Shown one piece after another: positions 1 through 5,010 of a stretch of 6,267 bases of DNA (within the stretch, counting starts at the first letter, position 1; every line of letters starts with the position of its first letter). The notes under the pieces are model-generated. The model ran no database searches. It saw only the letters and a program-made list of their open reading frames with translations, and had not been told where the DNA came from. The DNA comes from JAFRXK01 sp045603305. GTDB taxonomy: Bacteria; Bacillota; Clostridia; Lachnospirales; Lachnospiraceae. The translations under genes were made by a program, and so were the position numbers. The stretch lies in assembly GCA_045603305.1 (NCBI GenBank), contig JAZULV010000022.1:1-6267 (forward strand). The letters are read 5' to 3'.

Positions 1-246
1 CATATAGAAGTGGTTAATGAAAATTTAGATATTAACAATACCATTCTACTAAATATATATTATCGTTATAGAATTGATGTTGATAATAATATAATTACCG
101 ATGAATCTTTAGAAGATTTTTCAGACGATAGACTTATAGAAACATACTTCATAATTGATGATGAAGGTATAGAAATAATGAAACAGTTAGCTGCACTTCA
201 CGCAGAAAATAAAGTCACTCAAACATATAACACTGCGTATAATTAA
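1..246 (+). CDS. Unidentified acidic protein, 3' end only
   Basis: The reading frame is open from the first base of the window to a TAA stop, so this is most likely the C-terminal part (about 81 residues) of a gene that begins upstream. A GTG at 10 could be a start, but only nine bases precede it and they contain no ribosome binding site, so I treat the gene as partial. The visible protein is rich in Asp, Glu, Ile and Asn (for example a run around DDRLIETYFIIDDEG), has no hydrophobic membrane segment, and ends in a polar tail (ENKVTQTYNTAYN). Codons are strongly A/T-ended, more so than in the next gene. I do not recognise the family. A clear terminator follows 10 bases after the stop, so it ends its own transcription unit. 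Confidence 0.6.
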   Translation, partial: HIEVVNENLDINNTILLNIYYRYRIDVDNNIITDESLEDFSDDRLIETYFIIDDEGIEIMKQLAALHAENKVTQTYNTAYN

Positions 247-255
247 ACAATATAC

Positions 256-301
256 AAGTCCCCAACCACTCTCTTTATAAATCATAGGTTGGGGGCTTTT
301 A
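256..301 (+). terminator. Rho-independent terminator of the left-edge gene
   Basis: The arms AAGTCCCCAACC (256-267) and GGTTGGGGGCTT (287-298) can pair over 12 positions, with one G-U pair. The loop is about 19 bases and the run of T starts within the right arm (TTTTATT). It lies just after the TAA at 246 and separates this gene from the metallo-hydrolase/chromate operon. Confidence 0.85.
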
Positions 302-333
302 TTGTCACTACATTTTTATAAAGCAGCTAACTG

Positions 334-362
334 TTGACGTATCCCCCAAACCGTGGTATCTT
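334..362 (+). promoter_or_regulatory. Sigma-A promoter with extended -10 for the MBL-chromate operon
   Basis: A -35 box TTGACG (334-339) and a -10 box TATCTT (357-362) are separated by exactly 17 bases. TGG immediately upstream of the -10 gives an extended TGn motif. Transcription would start near 369, leaving a leader of about 34 bases with an AAAGGAG ribosome binding site at 391-397, five bases before the ATG at 403. This is the only good promoter between the upstream terminator and the hydrolase gene. Confidence 0.65.
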
Positions 363-402
363 GCATTTACGACTTACAATTGTCACTTAGAAAGGAGTCA
401 CC

Positions 403-1194
403 ATGATTATCACCCCCTTAATAGAAAACACCACTATTGACGATACATTAATCGCAGAACACGGTCTCAGCCTCTACATAGAAACCTCAAACCACAAGAT
501 TCTCTTCGACATGGGACAGACCGATGCCTTTGCAGATAATGCCCTAAAGCTTGGTATTGATTTATCGGCGGTAGACATCGCAGTACTTTCCCATGGGCAC
601 TACGACCACGGTGGCGGACTAAAAACATTTCTTGAAATAAATCACAAAGCTCCGGTGTACCTAAGCCGCCATGCTTTTAAGCCTCATTATAACGGCTGCG
701 AAAAACACATTGGTCTTGATGCATCTCTTGCTGAAAATAACCGGCTTATATTTACCGGCGATAACTTAAAAATTGATGAAGAACTTGAACTGTTTTCATG
801 TAACGATAAACCGCGTCCTTATGATATGGGAAGCTTCGGACTGAACATGTTACAGGGAGACAAGCTTGTACCTGATGACTTTAGACACGAACAGTACTTA
901 CTCATTAAAGAAAAAGATAAAAAGGTGCTGATAAGCGGCTGCTCCCACAAGGGCATACTTAATATTGTGTCCTGGTTTTCGCCGGATGTGTTAATTGGCG
1001 GTTTCCATTTTGTGAAGCTTGACCCCGATGGCGAAGGTAATGAAGTATTATCCCTTGCTGCCGGGATGCTTAATCAATATCCAACTCAGTATTATACCTG
1101 CCACTGTACCGGTGTAAATCAGTATGAATTCTTAAAGAAAACCATGAACAAAAAACTACACTATCTATCCACAGGACAGACTATTGTAATATAA
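403..1194 (+). CDS. MBL-fold metallo-hydrolase, COG1237 (dihydropterin-aminobenzene-phosphate synthase-like)
   Basis: This is a 263-residue soluble metallo-beta-lactamase-fold protein. The metal-binding signature LSHGHYDHGGG supplies H64, H66, D68 and H69. Further likely ligands are H182 in GCSHKGI (179-185), H202 in GGFHF and H234 in the HCTG motif near the C-terminus. The N-terminal LIENT and DMGQ segments and the late HCTG motif are typical of COG1237, named after an archaeal enzyme assigned to methanopterin biosynthesis. In Clostridia, which lack that pathway, the substrate is unknown, so the family name should not be read as the reaction. The length is usual for the family and the catalytic residues look intact. 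The ATG at 403 has AAAGGAG five bases upstream. The gene lies 43 bases before the chromate-transporter pair with no terminator between, so the three are probably co-transcribed. Confidence 0.9.
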   Translation: MIITPLIENTTIDDTLIAEHGLSLYIETSNHKILFDMGQTDAFADNALKLGIDLSAVDIAVLSHGHYDHGGGLKTFLEINHKAPVYLSRHAFKPHYNGCEKHIGLDASLAENNRLIFTGDNLKIDEELELFSCNDKPRPYDMGSFGLNMLQGDKLVPDDFRHEQYLLIKEKDKKVLISGCSHKGILNIVSWFSPDVLIGGFHFVKLDPDGEGNEVLSLAAGMLNQYPTQYYTCHCTGVNQYEFLKKTMNKKLHYLSTGQTIVI

Positions 1195-1237
1195 TCTTTC
1201 AATACTTTACAAATATATTTTAAAGGAAACGTACACA

Positions 1238-1798
1238 ATGAATAGTAAATTAAAAACCATTCTTACAATTTTTATTTCCTTCTTCAAAATTGGTGCATTT
1301 ACTTTTGGTGGCGGATATGCCATGATACCTCTGATTCAGAAGGAAGTCGTAGACACACACAAGTGGATTACCGATGATGATATTCTTGAAATCGTCGCAA
1401 TCGCGGAATCAACTCCGGGACCGATTGCCATAAATGCCGCTACCTTTGTAGGCTACCGCACCTGCGGCTTCTTCGGTGCCTTCGCTGCTACTACCGGTGT
1501 CGTACTGCCCTCTTTTATAATTATACTTATTATTTCCTCCATTCTCAGAGAATTTGAAAATATAAAAGCAGTTCAGTACGCCTTCAACGGCATCCGCGCC
1601 GGAGTTCTTGCATTAATTATCAAGGCCCTCTGGTCTATGTATAAGCAATGTCCTAAAAATGTTGTGGCATACATTGTGATGGCTGCAGCCTTTATGTTAA
1701 CAGCCTTTTTGAACGTTAACGTACTCATAGTAATTATCTTCTGTGCAGTTTTCGGACTGATTACCTCTACTATTGCAACAAGGAGGAACAAGGCATGA
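1238..1798 (+). CDS. Chromate transporter, short-chain CHR family, first subunit
   Basis: This is a 186-residue integral membrane protein of the CHR (ChrA) superfamily, half the length of classical fused ChrA. CHR signatures are visible: FTFGGGYAMIPLIQ at 21-34 and ESTPGPIAINAATFVGY at 57-73. These are followed by hydrophobic stretches around 76-103, 117-135 and 142-178. Short-chain CHR proteins are usually encoded as adjacent pairs that act together, probably as a dual-topology dimer; the Bacillus subtilis pair ywrA/ywrB is the model. The following gene is the expected partner. Family members export chromate, but the natural substrate in gut or soil anaerobes is uncertain and may be another oxyanion. 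The ATG at 1238 is preceded by AAAGGAAA at 1222-1229, a moderate site with a rather long spacer. The stop overlaps the next start as ATGA, implying translational coupling. Confidence 0.93.
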   Translation: MNSKLKTILTIFISFFKIGAFTFGGGYAMIPLIQKEVVDTHKWITDDDILEIVAIAESTPGPIAINAATFVGYRTCGFFGAFAATTGVVLPSFIIILIISSILREFENIKAVQYAFNGIRAGVLALIIKALWSMYKQCPKNVVAYIVMAAAFMLTAFLNVNVLIVIIFCAVFGLITSTIATRRNKA

Positions 1799-2358
1799 TT
1801 TATCTTGAATTATTCTGGACATTTTTCAAAATAGGTGTCTTCACCTTTGGCGGCGGATACGCTATGCTTCCGCTTATTCAGTCGGAGGTTATCGCCCATG
1901 GCTGGCTGGACAATGCATCTCTTGTTAACTTTATTGCAGTCAGTGAAAGTACTCCCGGACCATTTGCTGTCAACATATCTACTTATGTAGGTTCCCAGAC
2001 AGCCGGCTTTTTCGGTGCAATCTGCGCTACTCTCGGTGTAGTACTCCCATCGTTCATTATAATTTTAATCGTTGCAAGGTGCTTTGCAAAATTTAAAAAC
2101 AGCAAGATTGTAAGCGGCTGCATGACCGGACTTAAGCCGGCTGTAGTAGGACTAATCGGGGCAGCTCTCGTTTCAATCGCCGGCACAGTATTTATACCAA
2201 ATGGTTTTAGTACAGATATTTTTACTGACACAACCTTTTATACATCACTTGTTATTTTCATAATAGCAATAGTGCTTGCCTTTAAGAAGCTGCATCCCAT
2301 ACTAATAATATGCCTTTCGGCAGTGCTGGGGATTGTGTCCGGATATATTTTTATGTAA
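1795..2358 (+). CDS. Chromate transporter, short-chain CHR family, second subunit
   Basis: This is a 187-residue membrane protein and a paralogue of the preceding gene. It carries the same CHR signatures: FTFGGGYAMLPLIQ at 16-29 and ESTPGPFAVNISTYVG at 51-66, then GFFGA and GVVLPSFIII. Hydrophobic segments lie near 71-96, 113-135, 150-162 and 168-185. It starts at ATG 1795 within the last codons of its partner (ATGA overlap) with a strong AAGGAGG at 1780-1786, so the two subunits should be made in matched amounts. Conservation of the motif in both halves fits a hetero-oligomeric transporter made of two inverted half-size subunits. No classical terminator follows immediately. The stem-loop at 2486-2520 is the first candidate to end the operon. 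Confidence 0.93.
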   Translation: MIYLELFWTFFKIGVFTFGGGYAMLPLIQSEVIAHGWLDNASLVNFIAVSESTPGPFAVNISTYVGSQTAGFFGAICATLGVVLPSFIIILIVARCFAKFKNSKIVSGCMTGLKPAVVGLIGAALVSIAGTVFIPNGFSTDIFTDTTFYTSLVIFIIAIVLAFKKLHPILIICLSAVLGIVSGYIFM

Positions 2359-2409
2359 ATATTAGACTTAACCGAGAAATAAGAATAATAGAAAATTTTT
2401 CGTGTATAC

Positions 2410-2438
2410 TTGAAACTGTCTGACGCATATGATATAGT
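2410..2438 (+). promoter_or_regulatory. Plus-strand promoter opposing the small peptide gene
   Basis: A -35 box TTGAAA (2410-2415) and a -10 box TATAGT (2433-2438) have a 17-base spacer and a TGA extended -10 (2430-2432). Transcription would start near 2445. No gene with a ribosome binding site lies downstream on this strand. The transcript instead runs into the shared stem-loop at 2486-2520 and, if it reads through, into the antisense of the 28-codon peptide gene. It is therefore a candidate antisense-RNA promoter. Confidence 0.6.
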
Positions 2439-2444
2439 ATGTGT

Positions 2445-2525
2445 AGATATAAATGATAGTTGTGATTCCATGCTAGTCACAAAACGAACCCCCAAAGAGG
2501 TGTCGACTCTTTGGGGGTTCTTACC
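2445..2525 (+). ncRNA. Candidate antisense RNA (type I antitoxin-like)
   Basis: This RNA of about 80 bases is inferred from the plus-strand promoter and the next strong stem-loop. It would fold into a small hairpin (TTGTGA 2460-2465 with TCACAA 2477-2482, 11-base loop) followed by the 14-bp GC-rich hairpin 2486-2520. About 45 bases at its 3' end would be complementary to the 3' end of the minus-strand peptide mRNA. That is the convergent, terminator-overlapping layout known from Fst/RNAII and from several Firmicute type I systems. The ends are predicted from sequence only, and expression is unproven. Confidence 0.45.
2486..2520. terminator. Bidirectional stem-loop terminator
   Basis: This is a perfect 14-bp inverted repeat, GAACCCCCAAAGAG (2486-2499) with CTCTTTGGGGGTTC (2507-2520), around a 7-base loop. 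Read on the minus strand it is followed by CGTTTTGTG, a reasonable U-rich tail, so it should terminate the small peptide transcript. On the plus strand the tail is TTACCATT, weaker, but it may end the opposing RNA and the chromate-transporter operon, which has no other terminator. Confidence 0.8.
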
Positions 2526-2559
2526 ATTCACAGCAGGTTATACTGAGGCCGGTTACCGA

Positions 2560-2646
2560 TTATTCTTCTCCATCCAGCCATTTGCAAATGTAATACGCTA
2601 TTACACTTGCCACCATAGAGAACATAAATGATAGTAATATATCCAT
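2560..2646 (-). CDS. 28-residue single-TM peptide, putative type I toxin
   Basis: This small minus-strand ORF starts at ATG 2646 and ends at TAA 2560. Residues 3-20 form one hydrophobic helix (MDILLSFMFS... into IAYYI), followed by a short amphipathic end, CKWLDGEE. The pattern MDxLLSF...S..ASV..YYICKWLD is one I recall seeing repeatedly as tiny annotated or overlooked ORFs in Clostridia, but I know no established name for it. The ORF has an unusually strong GGAGGGGG-type Shine-Dalgarno (2656-2663, about nine bases before the ATG), a perfect TATAAT promoter at 2694-2699 and a stem-loop terminator 40 bases after the stop, so it is a complete gene. Size, single helix with a Lys-Trp end, and the opposing promoter are typical of membrane-acting type I toxins. 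Toxicity is inferred, and a membrane-associated regulatory peptide is the alternative. Confidence 0.7.
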   Translation of the reverse strand: MDILLSFMFSMVASVIAYYICKWLDGEE

Positions 2647-2655
2647 GCCAGCACA

Positions 2656-2681
2656 CCCCCTCCCTGTACCAGTATAGGGGC
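2656..2681 (-). promoter_or_regulatory. Leader hairpin that can mask the ribosome binding site
   Basis: In the predicted leader of the peptide mRNA, CCCCT (minus strand, 2680-2676) can pair with AGGGG (2661-2657), which is the Shine-Dalgarno itself. A shorter alternative pairs CCCT with AGGG at 2665-2662. Such occlusion is common in type I toxin messages, where it delays translation until processing or refolding. The stem is only five base pairs, so the effect is a suggestion. Confidence 0.4.
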
Positions 2682-2693
2682 GGTAACAATTTT

Positions 2694-2723
2694 ATTATAT
2701 CACTTTTGTATCACAATTGATAC
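2694..2723 (-). promoter_or_regulatory. Extended -10 promoter with palindromic operator for the small peptide gene
   Basis: On the minus strand a consensus TATAAT (2699-2694) is preceded by TGA, an extended -10. No good -35 box is present. Where it should lie is the perfect palindrome GTATCA-CAAT-TGATAC (2708-2723 on the plus strand). A repressor bound there would block polymerase, and an activator could replace the missing -35. Predicted transcription start is near 2687, giving a leader of about 41 bases. Confidence 0.65.
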
Positions 2724-2822
2724 AGCAACCTTTTACATAAAATAACAATTTTTCGTAAATTATCCTGTAAATCAGCTATCTAAACACTGTTTTTTCAAAT
2801 CAATTATACAAATAACGCTCTT

Positions 2823-3623
2823 CTATTTTACCCTCACTGAAAGCATATACATCCCCACAGCCCCTACAATAAACGCTACCGCACATACAACCGGATAGTT
2901 TATCGGTGGCAGAGGTATGAGACATATAACCGAACCGGCAACAAAGCCTGTTATCACAAGATATGTCTCTGTCGAATATTTCTTAAATAGTTTCTCAAGC
3001 ATCCCTGATGTAAGAAATATTCCTGCAATCACTCCAAAGGCAAGCGGCAGTAGTTGAATTATTTTTAAAGCATACACCTTCTCCAGAACCATATTATACA
3101 ATCCCAGTATATAAAGTATGTGAGTTACACTTATTCCCGGCAGTATCAGGGCTATTGCCACGATAAAACCGCTTACTGCCTGAAGCAGCATATATCCTGC
3201 CCCATCTCCGGCAACGATTATATCCTTAGGCAGCACGGAAAGTCCTATGACTATAATAATTCCTCCGTTCAGACACAACACATGCTTCAGTCTGATTTTC
3301 TCCACCTCTGCTTTATTAATCAGTAGTGGTACTCCACCTGCTACAATTCCACAAAAGAAGAATCGTACTATATCTCCTGTCTGCTCACCTTCAAGCAAAT
3401 AAGAAATTATTCCGGCAAACACAAAGAAGCCAATTCCTGCTCCTATAACAAATTCGATTAAAAACAAAACATTCTTTACCGGCTCTTTTCTAATCCCGTT
3501 TACTGCATGAATCAAATCCTCATATATTCCGACAATCACCGCCATAGTGCCACCGGACACCCCCGGTACTGTCATAGTCGAGCCTACCCACAGTCCCTTT
3601 AAAACAACTAATAAGCTTTTCAA
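2823..3623 (-). CDS. DUF368 membrane protein, undecaprenyl-phosphate translocase (PopT-like)
   Basis: This is a 266-residue polytopic membrane protein of the DUF368 family. The diagnostic motif PGVSGGTMAVIVGIYEDL lies at 20-37. A related second copy, ILPGISVTHILYILGLY, at 160-176 suggests an internal repeat. Other family features are FFFCGIVAGGVPLL (88-101), LPLAFGVIAGIF (192-203) and TGFVAGS (225-231). DUF368 proteins (PopT) have been shown to recycle undecaprenyl phosphate across the membrane for cell-wall polymer synthesis. The start is TTG at 3623, with AGGAGGAG four to five bases upstream. The next in-frame ATG (residue 17) would remove the KGxxxG segment that leads into the core motif, so TTG is preferred. 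The gene is monocistronic, divergent from the merR operon. I see only weak promoter candidates upstream. Confidence 0.92.
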   Translation of the reverse strand: MKSLLVVLKGLWVGSTMTVPGVSGGTMAVIVGIYEDLIHAVNGIRKEPVKNVLFLIEFVIGAGIGFFVFAGIISYLLEGEQTGDIVRFFFCGIVAGGVPLLINKAEVEKIRLKHVLCLNGGIIIVIGLSVLPKDIIVAGDGAGYMLLQAVSGFIVAIALILPGISVTHILYILGLYNMVLEKVYALKIIQLLPLAFGVIAGIFLTSGMLEKLFKKYSTETYLVITGFVAGSVICLIPLPPINYPVVCAVAFIVGAVGMYMLSVRVK

Positions 3624-3819
3624 ATCTCCTCCTGATAAATTACTTTCAAGCTATTAATAAATTATGCTTTTTGCTATCCTATTATTATTTGCTTAATCAT
3701 AAAAAACAAATCATCAACACTATCACCAATGCAGTTACGCATTATTTGTGCATAGCAAACAACCAATCTACACTAATCTGATTTAGCGAACAAATTTTTT
3801 AAAAAATGTACAATATCTA
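3624..3819. other. Divergent intergenic region with A/T tract
   Basis: This is the spacer between the DUF368 gene (leftward) and the merR operon (rightward). It holds no coding potential that I trust. The self-complementary tract ATTTTTTAAAAAAT at 3794-3807 lies about 50-63 bases upstream of the predicted merR transcription start, where it could act as an UP element or bend DNA. The leftward promoter must also lie here. A weak possibility on the minus strand is TTGTTT with AATAAT at 17-base spacing in the stretch 3674-3712, too poor to call firmly. Confidence 0.4.
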
Positions 3820-3850
3820 TTGACATTCCCCTTTGTGGAAGGTTTATACT
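3820..3850 (+). promoter_or_regulatory. MerR-type promoter with 19-bp spacer
   Basis: A perfect -35 TTGACA (3820-3825) and a -10 TATACT (3845-3850) are separated by 19 bases instead of 17. This is the hallmark of promoters that MerR-family activators untwist. Between them is a short inverted repeat, CCTT (3830-3833) with AAGG (3839-3842), overlapped by TTCC (3826-3829) with GGAA (3837-3840), centred in the spacer as a MerR operator should be. Transcription would start near 3857. This argues that the MerR protein controls its own operon. Confidence 0.8.
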
Positions 3851-3874
3851 ATAGTCGAAAGGTAGGTGAAGCCC

Positions 3875-4525
3875 GTGAAAATCAACGAAGTGGAAGCTCT
3901 TGCCGGTATAACTAAAAAGAACATTCGCTTTTATGAAGAACAGGGACTTCTTTCTCCCAAGCGCAACTCTGATAATGGTTATCGTGACTATGGTGATACC
4001 GAAGTCCGGATTCTGCTCAAGATAAAACTACTAAGAAAGCTTGGTGTCCCTATCGAGGAAATTCGTCATATGCTTAATGGGACACATACCGTTTGTGATG
4101 GTATGCGCCGCCATTTAATCAGCCTAGAGCGTGAACAACGAAATCTTGAACAGTCTATTATCCTGTGTAAGGAGCTTCAGAGAAATGATATTCCTATAAC
4201 AGAGATAGATGCAGAATATATGCTTTCCAAAATGGAAGATATGGAGAAGGGTGGTACCTCATTCCAGAACAAGCACAATGAGGATTTCCGCACTAGATAT
4301 GTGGCTCCAGTAATTATTACAGTTGTGGTTGTTGCGTTAATGATTGCCATGAGTGCACTTTTATTATGGTTGTATCATATTGCTCCAAAGGATGCACCGC
4401 CGGTTTGGTTTTTATGGTTAATCATAGGTATATTTGCTGCTGTGGGTGGCGGGGTTATACTTGCATTAACGCAACGCATTCGTGAAATTGTGAAAGGAGA
4501 GATTGATGATGCGAGACACTACTAA
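3875..4525 (+). CDS. MerR-family regulator with C-terminal two-helix membrane domain
   Basis: This is a 216-residue protein in three parts. Residues 1-70 are a standard MerR winged helix-turn-helix (KINEVEALAGITKKNIRFYE, then GYRDY and LRKLGVPIEEI). Residues 75-125 form the helical dimerisation region. Residues 143-169 and 177-199 are two membrane helices, followed by the cytosolic tail QRIREIVKGEIDDARHY. Membrane anchoring is unusual for MerR proteins and no classic metal-binding cysteine set is visible, so the signal may be membrane or envelope state. I prefer GTG at 3875, with TAGGTGA just upstream. The GTG at 3866 would leave only about nine bases of leader after the predicted transcription start. 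It is first in a four-gene coupled operon, and the next start lies inside its last codons. The tail module recurs in the next two proteins. Confidence 0.9.
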   Translation: MKINEVEALAGITKKNIRFYEEQGLLSPKRNSDNGYRDYGDTEVRILLKIKLLRKLGVPIEEIRHMLNGTHTVCDGMRRHLISLEREQRNLEQSIILCKELQRNDIPITEIDAEYMLSKMEDMEKGGTSFQNKHNEDFRTRYVAPVIITVVVVALMIAMSALLLWLYHIAPKDAPPVWFLWLIIGIFAAVGGGVILALTQRIREIVKGEIDDARHY

Positions 4526-4760
4526 GAAGAAAATAGTACCTGTTATATGTGCTGCAATAATTATCGCTGCACTTGGAATCTTTTTAGCAACTATTATTTT
4601 CCCACTGTTAGGAGAAGTTTACGGAGAACTGATTGTAATTGGTATATTAATTATCTACGGACTTGGTATACTTGCAGTGATTGCAGGAGTTATTATCGCA
4701 CTATGCCAACGCCTTAAAGAAATCGAAAGTGGGGAAGAAGAAGATGCAAAAAAATATTAA
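4509..4760 (+). CDS. Small two-helix membrane protein, paralogue of the MerR tail (copy 2)
   Basis: This 83-residue protein has a Lys-rich N-terminus (MRDTTKKK), two hydrophobic helices near 9-33 and 41-66, and the acidic tail QRLKEIESGEEEDAKKY. Over its last 20 residues I count 11 identities with the end of the MerR protein (ALxQR..EI..GE..DA..Y), so it is a free-standing copy of that membrane module. Both ends should face the cytoplasm. The start is ATG 4509, overlapping merR by 17 bases. ATG 4506 is an in-frame alternative, with AAAGGAGA at 4493-4500 serving either. No enzymatic motif is present. I infer a partner or modulator of the membrane-anchored regulator, which remains untested. Confidence 0.8.
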   Translation: MRDTTKKKIVPVICAAIIIAALGIFLATIIFPLLGEVYGELIVIGILIIYGLGILAVIAGVIIALCQRLKEIESGEEEDAKKY

Positions 4761-5010
4761 CGAAGAAGCTCAGAAAAAGCGCCGGAAGGATGCTGTATGG
4801 AGTGCAGCCATATCAACTGTGTATTTACTTGTTTCTGCGACAATAATACTTGTTCTGCGCTGGTATTACCAAATAGATAACTTTTTTGGTGCAATACTTT
4901 TTATATTAGCTTTGCTGGAACTAGGGATGATTATCCCTATCTGGATATTATTAAAAACAAGACTAAAAGAAATTGAAGGAGGAGAGGAAGATGCTGCTAC
5001 TCAATATTGA
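4744..5010 (+). CDS. Small two-helix membrane protein, paralogue of the MerR tail (copy 3)
   Basis: This 88-residue protein has a basic N-terminus (NINEEAQKKRRKDAVW), two hydrophobic segments near 18-41 and 46-70, and the tail LKTRLKEIEGGEEDAATQY. The tail shares about 12 of 20 ungapped positions with copy 2, while the helices are well diverged, so it is an old duplication. The start is ATG 4744, overlapping copy 2 by 17 bases, the same overlap as between merR and copy 2. The ribosome binding site is the purine-rich GTGGGGAAGAAG encoding the preceding tail, weaker than the others. A longer reading from 4681 is rejected because it would lie deep inside copy 2. Function is unknown; by context it is a component of the same membrane complex. 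Confidence 0.8.
   Translation: MQKNINEEAQKKRRKDAVWSAAISTVYLLVSATIILVLRWYYQIDNFFGAILFILALLELGMIIPIWILLKTRLKEIEGGEEDAATQY

Noticed and set aside
1573..2231. Minus-strand frames of 72 and 82 codons over the chromate-transporter genes
   Set aside because: They are antisense to strongly conserved coding sequence and lack ribosome binding sites and recognisable motifs.
2238..2531. 97-codon minus-strand frame starting at ATG 2531
   Set aside because: It begins inside the shared stem-loop without a ribosome binding site, runs through the terminator and then antisense into the second chromate-transporter gene.
2410..2631. 73-codon plus-strand frame
   Set aside because: Its TTG start is the -35 box of the predicted promoter, there is no Shine-Dalgarno, and it crosses the stem-loop and the antisense of the peptide gene.
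3120..3326. Plus-strand frame of 68 codons inside the DUF368 gene
   Set aside because: It is antisense to conserved membrane segments, with no start signals.
3736..3749. Interrupted inverted repeat ATGC-GCAT around 3730-3745 in the divergent spacer
   Set aside because: The arms are only four bases, and it has no defined position relative to a convincing promoter.
4681..4743. Longer N-terminus for the third membrane module
   Set aside because: It would overlap the previous gene by 80 bases. The ATG at 4744 reproduces the overlap seen at the other junction.
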